From assembly GCA_037042915.1 (NCBI GenBank), contig CM073204.1, positions 124,001 to 188,000 of the forward strand: a stretch of 64,000 bases of DNA. Reading direction: 5' to 3'. This document shows, piece by piece, positions 44,942-55,067 of the stretch (position 1 is the first letter of the stretch; every line of letters begins with the position of its first letter). The translations under genes and the position numbers were made by a program. This DNA comes from Auricularia sp. M13 (lineage: Eukaryota; Basidiomycota; Agaricomycetes; Auriculariales; Auriculariaceae). The notes beneath the pieces are model-generated. The model made no database searches, had not been told where the DNA came from, and saw only the letters and a program-made list of their open reading frames with translations.

Positions 44942-46220
44942 ATGACGTCCACTGCCGCCGACGGACTGACGGCGAAGCCTCTCGGCGAACTTCGGGACCT
45001 CAGGGAGCGGGTGTTTACGCTGCATGCCTCGATCCAGCGCCAGCTGAACTTTGGGCACTACACCGCGGACGCGGAGGAAGAGAAGACGCGGACGGTGCTC
45101 GCGTCTACGGGCCAGTGGCTGGAGGCCATTGACGCTGAGGTGCGCCGACGCAACGCCGCGACCCACAATCTGGAGACGGCGGCGTCCCTCCTTGGCATGA
45201 CAGCAGCCTCGCTCCCCGTCGTGCCGAAGGTGGAAGGGGTTCGCCGCACGGAAACGACCTCCTCGACCACGAAAGGCAAGGGCCCATCAGGAGCGGTCGC
45301 GTCTGGGTCTAAGTGATCTTCGGATGCCGGTGAGCGAGGGACCGGCGACAAAGAGAAGGACGCGGTCGGGCCTCCATTTGGCACGGTACGTCCGGGCCAA
45401 AGGTTCTCTTGCTCCGGGGTATATCCTGTGCTGACATCCTTCGTCTGGGTCCAGCCTTGTGAGCAGTGCGAGCGCTCTGGCAAGCCGTGTTTTCGACAAG
45501 TGTCTGGGTCGGTGACCGCCTGTGCCCGCTGCAACAGGTCCCGTGTGGGGTGTTCTCACAGTGTCGGCCGGTCGGGCACATCGCGCAAGAGGGCCCGACC
45601 GGATGCTGACATTGACGGCGACGACGGGGACCGTCCGGACCAGGACGACGTGGTGGACACCGTTGGCTCGTCCGTGGCGCGGTCGCGCACCCGCCAAAGG
45701 CTTCGGTCGCCGGGGACGGCCACCATGGCCGACCTCGAGGTCCTGGGCGACCGCATCGTCCAGGGGTTCCAGCTGTCCGTCTCGGCACTACGGCGCGACC
45801 TTCGCAAATGGACGCAAGAGCTCGTCGACGACCGGCGGGCTTACAAGACGGTGCGCCTCGTGTCGCCAGGCGGGAGCGACCACGATACCGAATCCAACGA
45901 CGGCCGAGCGATGCGACGGCCGAGCGATGGAGGACGAGGCGGGGAGGTCGCCCACTGCCGCGCTGACTACCCCTGGCGTCTTGAGCGTGGAGGCGGAGGC
46001 GCCGGCTGGTCCTGTCGGCGTGCTCGCTGATTTCGGTGCCGACCTGGCCCTCCTCGGCGTGGTAGTGCTGGGGAGTGCGCGGCCGACACCCAGCTTTGCG
46101 TCGAGGGAGGCGTCCGGGTCCGGGTCCGGGTTCCTGCCACGCGTCCAACAGTCCGAGGGTCGAGATGCGTCCGCGACGGGGGAGGAGTCGGTCGATTCGG
46201 GCCAACCCATGGAGGAGTAA
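44942..46220 (+). pseudogene. Zn-cluster-like ORF of unknown function, broken by a 16-bp duplication
   Basis: The first part (44942-45316, 124 codons) is mostly helical (LGELRDLRERVFTLHASIQR, GQWLEAIDAEVRRRNAA). A second part starts near a 3' splice-like site (gggtccag, to 45454) with a double cysteine cluster, C-x2-C-x6-C-x12-C-x2-C-x6-C (CEQCERSGKPCF ... CARCNRSRVGCSHS). A basic stretch (TSRKRARPDAD), an acidic run and another helix with LRRDLRKWTQELVDDRRAY follow. At 45898-45929 a 16-bp unit is duplicated in tandem, shifting the frame by one. Beyond it the frame is open to the TAA at 46218-46220. How the two parts join is not clear. The gene runs antisense to the LTR immediately left of it. 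Confidence 0.5.
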
Positions 46221-46266
46221 GACCGTGCCCAGGTACGATTTGGGTAGTGGGGACCCCTAGAAAAAC

Positions 46267-46470
46267 GTGTGCAGGGTGCGTGCGCACACGTGCACAGAAT
46301 TTTGCGTGCGCAGTTTTCAAAATGCGTGCGCATGGCTTTCACTTGCGTGCGCAGGGTCCAAAACTCTGAACGCACACTTTTCCTCATGCGTGCGCAGGTC
46401 ATGGGTGTGCGTGCGCAGGTCAGAAGTATGTGCGCGCAAGTCACAAGTATGCGTGCGCAAGTCAGAAAAT
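46267..46470 (+). repeat. Left cluster of tgcgtgcgca words
   Basis: At least six copies of gcgtgcgca stand 20-40 bp apart with unrelated spacers. Near the outer end there is a short cacacgtgcac palindromic word. Confidence 0.85.
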
Positions 46471-47232
46471 GAGGTTGCCAGTGTATTGTATTATACTTGA
46501 TCGATAATCCTTTTTGAAATCAGTGATTTAATCAAGCTTGTGTCATACCCAAGTGTAGCATAATAAACAAGAAACTGCAATACTGTTGAGGGCTAACACA
46601 TATTTTTGAGCATAGTAGATTAGAGAGTTTGTAATGCATACAATGTGATCAATTAGAGATTGCATTAGACTCAAAGGGTTGATGTTCATTAGACATTGCA
46701 AGCGCAGTGGATTAGAAACCGCCCTCCAGTGGGCCTCCCTCACTTCCTCCTGCCTGATTCAGTGATAAATTCCCACACATTTGCTTCTGTATATCCAAAA
46801 CTGCTAACTCTGGGTTCACCAGGATAATCCCAAGGTGTTTTGCCATCCTACAGTTGTTGAATTGAAGTCTCATCTAGTGTTTCACAGTTGTTGTGGCTCT
46901 GAGCCATGAAGCAGTCTGCAAATGAGGTTCCTTGAGGGTATTCATGTAGTGTACCGTCTCATCTACCAATGTGCAATAGGTCTTAGTGCTACCTGGCTTG
47001 GATGAAAATTGGCAGGCTGTGCAATCCGCATATAGTCATATCAGTCTTGCTGCTGCAGCTCGTGAGAGAGTAATGCAATCAACATGAATCCACCACCAAG
47101 TTAAAGCTTGGCTACTTGTCATCAACACATGTCATTGGTGGGAGGAAGTGAGTACCCAATGTTGTGGAATTGTAAATTTACTGGAGTAGAAAATTGAAGT
47201 GTTCAAATGTCCATGTCCTCCACTGGATCTAT

Positions 47233-47303
47233 TGAGTATCCCAACTTGACATTCAGATGAATTGCACGAGTTTCCTAAGAGTATCACAGCCTGAACTACT
47301 CTG

Positions 47304-47347
<44 letters not shown>

Positions 47348-47846
47348 GTACTGTACCCACGGCGCCTACCTTGTTCAAATCAAGAGCCACCGGGGGTCCG
47401 GGCTGCTCTGTGTAGCTCCGGGAACAATGTGTGACTGGTCAATGAACTGGGGGTTCTCACAGCACCAGGAAGAGAATGCAACATTATGCACGAACAGCTA
47501 TGACACGCCAAACAGTGTGGAGCTCTGACGTCATTAGACGCCCATACCCACTAAACTCTCCCTACGGACTTCGCACAATGCAGAATTGTGCGGTCGGTGG
47601 GTCTCGAACCAGCAACCTTTCGGTCGCACAAGTCAAGGCCTTGCTGCTAGGCCACCCAGCCGACACTCTGGAGATACTCTATGCACAAGGTAATATATTG
47701 AATGAGTATCTCATGAGAACATTTGTGCCTTAAGGGATACTCATCCAATATATTACCTTGTGTATAGTGTATCACCAGAGTGGTTCAGAATATCATACTC
47801 TTGGGAAACTCGTGCCATTCATCTGAATGTCATAGCAGGATATTCA
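47233..47846. repeat. Foldback element with ~112-bp inverted arms, split by a SINE
   Basis: The left arm (47233-47306 plus 47674-47710) and the right arm (47735-47846) are inverted near-copies. Shared words are gacattcagatgaat, gcacgagtttcc, aagagtat, ctctgg and caaggtaatatattg. The loop is only ~24 nt. The left arm is interrupted by the SINE. Without the SINE the element is about 240 bp, the size and form of a MITE or foldback. Confidence 0.85.
47307..47664 (-). mobile_element. tRNA-derived SINE with a 40-nt poly(A) tail
   Basis: Read on the minus strand from 47664, the element starts with a tRNA-like head. The A-box-like stretch is gggtggcctagcagcaagg and the B box ggttcgagacc is a perfect consensus. 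About 250 bp of unrelated body follow, then 40 A residues (plus-strand T, 47307-47346). It is flanked by the 9-bp target duplication ACTCTGGAG (47298-47306 and 47665-47673). Head, tail and duplication together identify a SINE, transcribed by RNA polymerase III and moved by a LINE. No coding capacity. Confidence 0.92.
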
Positions 47847-48234
47847 GGAGATATTCAAGGGATCCTCGTCCTTGCTCCCAGTGAGATGTGTATCTGAATT
47901 CAAATAAACAGACAAAAAATCAGAAAAATGTTAGATGTATATAAAGATGTATGTAAAGGTATATTTCAAATGTCTGAGTTGGAAAAGTTTGTCCCAAATA
48001 GGAAGTAAGCAGCTGAAACATGCCCTAAGCTTTCAGAAAAATCAGATATTGCTTCATTGGAGATCAATACATGAAGCCAGTCAATCAAATATGACTTTGG
48101 TAAACCAGACCTATCTGTCAGAATGTAATTTTCTTAATAATGAACAAAACATGAACTTAGAACATGTGGACCCTGTACAGTAATTGCAGACCCATTTATA
48201 AGGGGTGTATGTATGCTTAAGGAGTGCATGTTTA

Positions 48235-48480
48235 CATTTTTTCAACAGCGTGCGCAAAGTCCAAGTGAGCGTGCACAACAATTACGACTGCGTGCGCATG
48301 TTCCAAGAGTGCGTGCACAAGGTTCCAACTTGCGTGCGCAGAGCGTGAGCATCTTTGCGCACACATTTCAATAGCGTGCGCATCTTGCAAACTTGCGTGC
48401 ACATACCTGCAACATGCGTGCGCAGTGCGTGCGCAGGCGCACATTAGTTTTGCGCACGTGCACACGTGCGCATGCAAGTT
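48235..48480 (+). repeat. Right cluster of tgcgtgcgca words
   Basis: About nine copies of the word or one-base variants (agcgtgcgca, tgcgtgcaca) stand in the same orientation as in the left cluster. An outer palindromic stretch (gcgcacgtgcacacgtgcgc) ends the cluster. Confidence 0.85.
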
Positions 48481-48770
48481 GAAATGTGTATATCAACAAT
48501 ATCTCTGTGGATTTTTAAGGTTTGATGACCGTTGTTGAATAATCACATGCAATGGTATCATAGCTACCACAATCACCTTCAACAATGACAATATCTTATC
48601 TAAATGGGCTTCTATGGTTGCATTAATGTTGTGCATGCACCTTGCGCACGTGCGCACGTTTTTCTCATGACCCCGATGATACTGTCCACCGATCTCCAAT
48701 AGCGCAGAAAGGCATCCGACTTCCATCTGCCACCCTTCTTGATGACCTCGACGTCTACTCCTAGTCGGAG

Positions 48771-51034
48771 AGAGAGAGAGAGATTCTTCATTTTTAGACA
48801 GCGTAAGCAGGCTACAAATACAGAGCCAAGACGCTGTGGAGTGCACAGAAGACACATCCAAATGGTGAACAGGGGGCGAGCAGGGGGGAGGTCTAAACAG
48901 GGTTGAAGAGGGATCAAGTGCACACAGGTGTGAAGTCAGGGGGTCGACAAGAAGGTTCACAGCAAGCATAGGGAGGGGTATAGGGGCATAGAGACCATAA
49001 AACGAAACACGCACTCAGGGGGAAAGCAAATCAAGTCACATCCATGGCAGTGGCTACCTGGCCACCACCAGATGTCCTCCTAGTTCTCCTGGGACCACCA
49101 GCACGGCGAGTCCAGATGCGGCAAGCTGAGTTGCACATCGCGTGGGACCCAGCACAGTGGGGGCAGCACAAGACAGTGTGTGCACAGTGTGCAAGACCAT
49201 CGTGGACGTTGGCGAAAAAGTCGCACTCACTGCAGCCGTGCTCAGAAGTCAAGTGACTCTGAGAACACAGACCACAGCGAGGGGCCTGGGTGCAGGCACG
49301 AGCAGTGTGCTCCAGACTGCAGCAGTTGGAGCAGGGGCGAGGACGACGAGAGTCGTGGAAGCGACGAGCACGCATAGCGTGGCCAAAGAGGAAGACACCA
49401 TGGCGAAGGACGTACTGCAAGTCATCTTCACGAGTGAAGGAAAGTAGCACAGAGCCAGAGCCCTGCTGGATGATGCGAGTAGGCGGGCCCAACCACATGG
49501 GAGGGGCGGCCCAGGCAAACTGGTGGGCAGTAAACTCCTCCACCTCGGCCTGCAACTCCTGCGACGTCGGCAGGGGCTGGCCAAGGTCAGGAGGCACAAC
49601 ATCAGAGACAACGGCTTTGAACCAAAGGCTGTCACGAGCAGCACCAGAAAAGGCGGCCTCCTGGGGCAGGAAGGCAGAGGCGATGAGAGCGCTGTGGGGC
49701 TCTAAGTCGGCAGCAGTGAGACCTGGAAGCGCAAAGACAACAACGTTGCCTGAGCGAGTCAGGCCAACACCACTCACCCCAAGCCTGGGATGAGGTGCAG
49801 CAGCAGGTGAGACGCCAGCGAGGGCAGTGTTGATGGCAGAGCGGGCGGCAGCGGCGTTCTTGACAGCGAGGCGAACAGCAGCACTGGGCTTGACCATGAG
49901 GATCAGGCGGCGAGCGTCGTGGCGAGTACGAGGAGTAGCTGAGGCTGGCACGTGGGGCACAGCGGGTGTTGGTGGAGCTGACCTGGCAGCACGAGCAGCA
50001 TAGGAGTCCTTGGCAGGACGAGCAGGAGCAGCAGCAGCAGGCTGGGCAGCTGGGGCAGACAAGGTTGCAGCAGCAGAACCACACCCAAGGGTGCCCTGAA
50101 GGGTGGCTACCATGGCAGAGAGCTTCTTAAGCTCCTCCTGCTGTGCAAGAAGCAGCTGGGAGGTGGAGGATTGCACCACAGAGCGGCAAAAGTCCTCAAC
50201 TGCAGCTCCAGCAGCACTAGGAAAGCGGTCCTTGCGATCATAGATCACCTTGACCATGTCCAGGCAGTAGGTCAGGAAGGAAATAATGTCCCTAGCCTTC
50301 CTGGAGGTCACAGGCTTGGCATCCAATTCAGCAGCAAGTGTATCAGGGTCCAGAGCATCAGAGTCATTCTGTGGCTCCATATCCTGGTCCTGGTCAGGAG
50401 CAACTGGCTGAGAGGGCAGAGCATCCCTAGGGGCACCCACAGCCAAAGTATCAGGCAGATTGAAGCTGAAGGTAGCCTGCCAGGCAGCAGGGGCAGGAGG
50501 AGAGGGTCCGGAAGAATCCGGAGCGGAGTTTGAAATCGATGATCGCGCGGCCTCCTGAGGCAGCACCTCACCAGGGCTCAACCAGGCACCCTGGGAGCTA
50601 GCCCTTTCGGGTGGGAGGTGCTGGGAGGTGGTGGAGGGAATAGGACTGCTTTTCCTGGACCTTTTAGGCCCAGAAATGCGCCCAGGAGGTGGTGCAGACC
50701 CAGCAGAACCTGCAAGTTGCCCAGGACTAGCCAGAGCACCTACAGGCCGCTTAAGGGGGGCAAGGGAGGGGGGAGTGGTCCTAGAGGGAGGGCCAAGGCC
50801 AGAGGTGGGGCCAGGGGCAGTGGTGGGGGCTGGAGTGGCCAGGGCAGGTTGGGCTGGAGCACCCAAGGGCAAGCCCCACTGGGGAGCCATGAGCAGACTG
50901 GAGCCGCTCTTTGGAGGGCCAGGGGGAGCCCCTGGGCCCCTAGGAGGGCCAGTAGGACAAGAGGTAGAGGACAGAGTGTGCCAGAGGTAGACTGACTCTG
51001 ACCAGGTGGTGGTAAGAGTCCAAGAAGCTGAACA
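48771..51034 (-). mobile_element. LINE derivative carrying ORF1 only
   Basis: It is flanked by the 16-bp target duplication CTACTCCTAGTCGGAG (48755-48770 and 51035-51050). On the minus strand it has a 5' leader, ORF1 (50890-49031), about 260 bp of 3' region and a (TC)n tail at 48771-48783. No endonuclease or reverse transcriptase ORF follows ORF1: the 3' region comes directly after the ORF1 stop. The copy is thus an internally deleted, non-autonomous but cleanly inserted LINE. The same leader and ORF1 recur at 63000. Confidence 0.88.
49031..50890 (-). CDS. LINE ORF1 protein (Gag-like, CCHC knuckles)
   Basis: This intact ORF encodes 619 residues. The first ~190 are disordered, rich in Pro, Ser and Ala. 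A helical part follows (KARDIISFLTYCLDMVKVIY, QLLLAQQEELKKLSAMVATL). Then comes an RRM-like nucleic-acid-binding region (RRLILMVKPSAAVRLAVKNA to ARRFHDSRRPRPC). The C-terminus has several Cys/His knuckles (CSNCCSLEHTARAC, CGLCSQSHLTSEHGC, CPHCAGSHAMCNSAC). This order is that of ORF1 proteins of Tad1-like and related LINEs, which bind element RNA. The reading frame has no defect although the element lacks ORF2. Confidence 0.85.
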   Translation of the reverse strand: MAPQWGLPLGAPAQPALATPAPTTAPGPTSGLGPPSRTTPPSLAPLKRPVGALASPGQLAGSAGSAPPPGRISGPKRSRKSSPIPSTTSQHLPPERASSQGAWLSPGEVLPQEAARSSISNSAPDSSGPSPPAPAAWQATFSFNLPDTLAVGAPRDALPSQPVAPDQDQDMEPQNDSDALDPDTLAAELDAKPVTSRKARDIISFLTYCLDMVKVIYDRKDRFPSAAGAAVEDFCRSVVQSSTSQLLLAQQEELKKLSAMVATLQGTLGCGSAAATLSAPAAQPAAAAPARPAKDSYAARAARSAPPTPAVPHVPASATPRTRHDARRLILMVKPSAAVRLAVKNAAAARSAINTALAGVSPAAAPHPRLGVSGVGLTRSGNVVVFALPGLTAADLEPHSALIASAFLPQEAAFSGAARDSLWFKAVVSDVVPPDLGQPLPTSQELQAEVEEFTAHQFAWAAPPMWLGPPTRIIQQGSGSVLLSFTREDDLQYVLRHGVFLFGHAMRARRFHDSRRPRPCSNCCSLEHTARACTQAPRCGLCSQSHLTSEHGCSECDFFANVHDGLAHCAHTVLCCPHCAGSHAMCNSACRIWTRRAGGPRRTRRTSGGGQVATAMDVT

Positions 51035-52219
51035 CTACTCCTAGTCGGAGGAGCGCTGTGGTCCCGCCGATGCGGAAACAGTGACCTGAGACCCTCTTCA
51101 TCCCCACAGCCTCCCATATCTCATTCAGTCTGGAGAGGAAAGTGCCTTTGGTGAGAGCAACGATATCATCCGCGTTATTGCGGTAAGCAAATAGTGGATC
51201 TCCAGGTCAGAGTCGATTGTCTGCAATGTGTTCCTGGAGCGCAAATGACGGATTGTTGTGGTGCCTAGCAATGCACACCGATTCTCCTCGTCGAGCTGTC
51301 TTGGTCTTCGGCAACCAAATTGTCGTCTCCTCCGTGGAAAGAAGCCCTCCCCGCATCATGCCTTAGCTTGAGGTGCTTTCTCAGCAGGAGACGAGAAGAA
51401 TCGTAGCGCCTGGTGGGCGACAAGACTTCCCCCAAGTGCAGTTGTCCCCAGAAAACGACTAGCAGAGCCGCCGCTACACACTGGTCAAATGGCCGTTTCT
51501 TGTCCAGCACATTCAGAGCCTCGTCTACCATCGCCATGGTCACTGGCGGACGCGGTTCAAGCCTCGACTCTGGCGGCGCGAGTTTTGTGACAGCCTCGCG
51601 AATGCGCGCCAGCCTCGGGGATCCCAACCAAGCAGCGCCCTCGGATTCGTGCCAAAAACGTATGCCAGACAGTGCTGCACGAGCAGTTCCTCCAGAGTAC
51701 GCTCCTGCATATGACGCCGTGAAGGCGCAGAGCAGAGGCTCCGCAATCAGTAGCGCGCGAGCAGCGATAGGTACGCGCTCCGTCGCGCACCACTCCAGAA
51801 AACGCAGTCTAGCCCTATCATAGCCAGCCCGTGTTGCATCCGTGAGCGCAGCATCGTGCACCGACATGGTGCGGCTCCACGTGTCGTCCGAGAGCATGGT
51901 GCGCGGTGTGCGGTGTGGATGAAGAAAGAAGAAACGTGCAACGTGTCTGTCTTTGCCCGTGCAACGTGGAACGCTCGTGATAAGATAGGCACGGCCGAAA
52001 ACCCGCCTCATCACGTGATCTTAAGCGCCCTCCAGCGTGACGGCTGCACGACAAGTCTCCCAGCGGTCGGTACTCTAGCGATACCGTTGAACCTGTCATG
52101 CCCAATGCTAAGTCTTTCAAATTTTAACAACTTGTTGCGGCCAGAATTCCGCATCTTGAAGGCTGTCGGCCTGCATGCAAATCAGCTGGCAGTGCTGCGT
52201 AGACTCCCCGGTGTCCAGC

Positions 52220-52244
52220 CCCAGTCAGGACCGCCAGCGCCAAA
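52220..52244 (+). repeat. Left TIR of the Tnp2 element
   Basis: Its 25 bp match 62874-62898 inverted with one mismatch. GTCCAGC precedes it. Confidence 0.8.
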
Positions 52245-52440
52245 TGCCGACAGTACCCGACGGAAATCTCGGCCCACTGCCATTTACCGTCATAACATGT
52301 TCATGACAATCTGACCGCAAAAACTGGCTACATTTGTCTTCAGTGCAAATAGTACAAGAATCGATGTGAATAGATCTGGAAGTTGATGATTGTCCGATTT
52401 GTCAGCGCTGTCTGACGCGGGCACCGCCACGATTGCTAAC

Positions 52441-52483
52441 TGCACCCGTCTCAAACGCTCAGTGAGCGTTTGAGACGGGTGCA
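52441..52483. repeat. 43-bp perfect palindrome near the left end of the Tnp2 element
   Basis: Two 21-bp arms (tgcacccgtctcaaacgctca and its complement) flank a single central G. It lies about 200 bp inside the left TIR and 96 bp before the transposase ATG. It may be a transposase-binding or cruciform site or a leftover of another insertion. Confidence 0.9.
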
Positions 52484-54042
52484 ATAGTCACTTGCACTCG
52501 TCTCTCTCCTCTCTGTTGCCGCTGTGTTCGGCCCTTCTGCATAGAATTGATCCGCAGACCGCTGACAAGACATGCAGAATGCCACGGCCTGTGCTACTAT
52601 ATTACTGTGACTGCGAGCAACGTTGCAAGATCCGGAAGTCGGTGTCGCGCAAAACTTATGAATCGCATGAACGCTTCCGCAGTGCCGATTCAGAATGCCG
52701 CACTCCATTTCAAGGCTCTGCAAACGGCTTAGTGCCATACCATGTGCCTCTCCGTCGCCTCAAACGAACACGTTTGGAGTATGAGAACGACGGTGATCAG
52801 GATGTAGCACAGGAGGCTCAGGATGGTACTGGCAGCATGGTGGATTTTGAGGTCAAAATAGGTCAAATAATGTGCTATGTGCATTCTCAACTGAAAAGTG
52901 TTGCAGGACGATCCAATGGAGACTTCCCCACAGGTGGACGATGTTGTGCGCTCACCAGTCCACCAAGCCCCTCCAGACGCAGAACTTGCTGGCCATGGGG
53001 ATATGTCGCCCGATCCCTCTCTCAGAGCCGAATCTCCAGCCGTAGAAGATGGGGCATCTCCTGGGCCCGGTGATGCGTTTGACTGGGTTACACGAGACTA
53101 TTCGACAATCAAATCTGTCTACACGGCGCAGCGATTTATCCAGCATATTCGAACAGCTACACTGGATGACTGCCGTCTGTCTGAGGGCCAGACACATGCC
53201 CTGCTGCACCCACCCACTGCTACTCCCGTACTAGATGCTGCCGCTGATCGTGACCTGCTGCTTTCCCTGCGCCTCTCCATCGCACATTCGAAGGCATCTG
53301 AGACTACCTATGAGGCCACCATTCGTGCTGTCATGGAAGCCTTTCCTGACGCGAACCTGCTACACATTGACACTGTCAAGGAGAAGATCGCCGAACTCTC
53401 CGGTGTCTACACCATTGACGACGACATCTGCGTAGATTCGTGTATCGCCTTCGTGGGGGACTACGCCACTGCTTCCAAGTGCCCGATATGCGATAAGCCT
53501 CGATATTTCTCTGGTACCAAGAAGCCACACAAGCACATGTCCACTTACGCGCTCGGCCCGCAGATTCAGGCCATGCATCGCAGCATTGAGACTGCAAAGC
53601 GTATGGACTACTGGGATTCCAAAACCAGTCAGATCCTTTCTCAGCTCGCCCGTGGTGAGCCCATTGAGCTCTTCGACGACGCAGCCTGCGGATCCGATGT
53701 CCTGAAGGCGATCATTGACGGCAAACTTGGTCGCGACGACACTGTCCTCATGGTCTCGCTTGATGGTATGCAGCTATACCGCAACAAACAGTCTGGTTGC
53801 TGGATCTTCATCTATGTGCTGTTCAATATCGCGCCGGACAAAGGGCGGTATCTGAAGCAATACGTTATTCCCGGCGGGATAATACCAGGGCCGTTGAAGC
53901 CGCAGGTCATGGAATCCTTTCTCTTCCGTGCGTTACAGCAGATCTCTGCTATCAACAACCGCGGCGGGCTGCCTATCTGGGATGCTTTCTGAGCGTCCGA
54001 CGCCTATCGCACACTCTGTGCTGCGGAGAATCGCGACCCGCG

Positions 54043-55065
54043 TGTTACGGTGCGCGGCGATCTTGCCCATACGCCGCTTCCGTTGGATCTCTTTCGCCGC
54101 TTCACCCGCTCCGTCGGACCGATATACCCGTTCCGCATGCCTCTCCGGACCGCTGGCACCTCGGCTACCTTCTCTCGGCGTCACCGGACCCCTGTCAACC
54201 TCGGTCCTTGGATGCGACGCGCTATTGCCATTGTTGTCGATCACCGCTGCGCTGGTTTCCACCCGGCGTGTATCTGTTCGTCGGTCCGTCTTCTCGGTGT
54301 CACATTACGGCCTACACCTTCGGAGATGCCGCACACCACACCTCGGGTATTGCCCTGCATGGCCGGTGTGCGCTGGGAGTACAGGTGAAGCTGCAACAAT
54401 CGTGCCGACGTACATCCTTCACCCTCTGTCCCCTGGATGCTCGACCGCTCCGGCACCTCGGACCTCGGCCGCCACACTCTCCTCGGTCCCGCGCGGCATG
54501 GTCCATGGTCCGGAGGCTGTCCGGATGGAGTGGGAGTGTTGATTGTTGGGTGGTACGCTCGTACCTCGCTCGCCGACGCGTTGCGCTCGCCGCTACGCTC
54601 GCCATTGCATCGGCGCCTTTCGCCCCCGGTGTCAGTGCGTGCATACATGCAAGGACACCTCGGTCTGTCTCGGATACCCGCCCAATACCCTCCATAGGCA
54701 CGGACATCCTTTATCCCCTTCGTCCGGAGTCGTTCTGCGCCTTCGGCGCGACGCTTCACTCTTTCTTGACCCTCCCTTGACTCCCTTTACCCCCCATTGC
54801 TTCCACTGGCTCCAGATTACCCTCGGTGACTTCCCCGATGCCTTTCCCATCGCTTCCGGACCTCTCTTTGGTGTTGGTTGGCTTCCTTTGTTGTCCGGAG
54901 CGTTCGGATCCGGTTTGCCTCCGATCGGACTATATGTACCGGCGATTGCCCTCGGATGTACCCTAGGTTGGATCTGGTCTATTATGTGTTCGACCTTCCC
55001 CTCCTGAGTACCCTTCCTGGTCGGCTACGCCTCCAGGTCGGTGGTGTATGCAGCACACCGTGACA
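54043..55065 (+). repeat. 5' LTR of the non-autonomous element
   Basis: It carries a TATA word at 54931-54938 and, 33 bp downstream, taggttggatct (54964-54975), the predicted transcript start. That start is complementary to the primer site just outside the LTR. Confidence 0.92.
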
Positions 55066-55067
55066 TA

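Larger units (their letters stand above)
46260..48664. mobile_element. AT-rich TIR element with TGCGTGCGCA clusters
   Basis: The left end (46260: GAAAAACGTGTGCA) and the right end read inverted (48664: GAAAAACGTGCGCA) match in 13 of 14 bases. Just inside both ends lie clusters of the word tgcgtgcgca (about 46275-46470 and 48240-48480), in the manner of subterminal transposase-binding repeats. The inside is much richer in A and T than its surroundings and has no transposase gene, so it is non-autonomous. No clear target duplication was found, so the exact borders remain open. Confidence 0.5.
48661..51897 (-). pseudogene. Tyrosine recombinase (Crypton-like), split by a LINE
   Basis: From an ATG at 51897 the protein opens with a SAM-like DNA-binding part (TRAGYDRARLRFLEWCATER, SGGTARAALSGIRFWH). 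It continues to FWGQLHLGEVL, where this family normally has an Arg (GQLRLGE); here it is His. After about 51265 the frame is broken by at least one shift and a TGA. It resumes as TFLSRLNEIWEAVGMKRVSG with the HxxR box GHCFRIGGTT, up to 51035. The LINE then interrupts it. Beyond, from 48754, come the last motifs GRWKSDAFLRYWR with the nucleophilic Tyr, ending at the TIR element (48664). Such recombinases mobilise Cryptons by strand exchange. The copy is dead. Confidence 0.8.

Noticed and set aside
45309-46205. 298-codon minus-strand ORF opposite the Zn-cluster ORF
   Set aside because: Arg/Pro-rich composition without motifs; the plus strand has the cysteine cluster and a simple explanation for its frame break.
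46267-46470. CRISPR-like reading of the tgcgtgcgca clusters
   Set aside because: The word is only 10 bp, spacers are irregular, the genome is fungal; subterminal transposon repeats explain it better.
53797-54780. 327-codon ORF across the Tnp2/LTR border
   Set aside because: It joins transposase in a wrong frame with LTR sequence; parallel ORFs occur in all three LTR copies.
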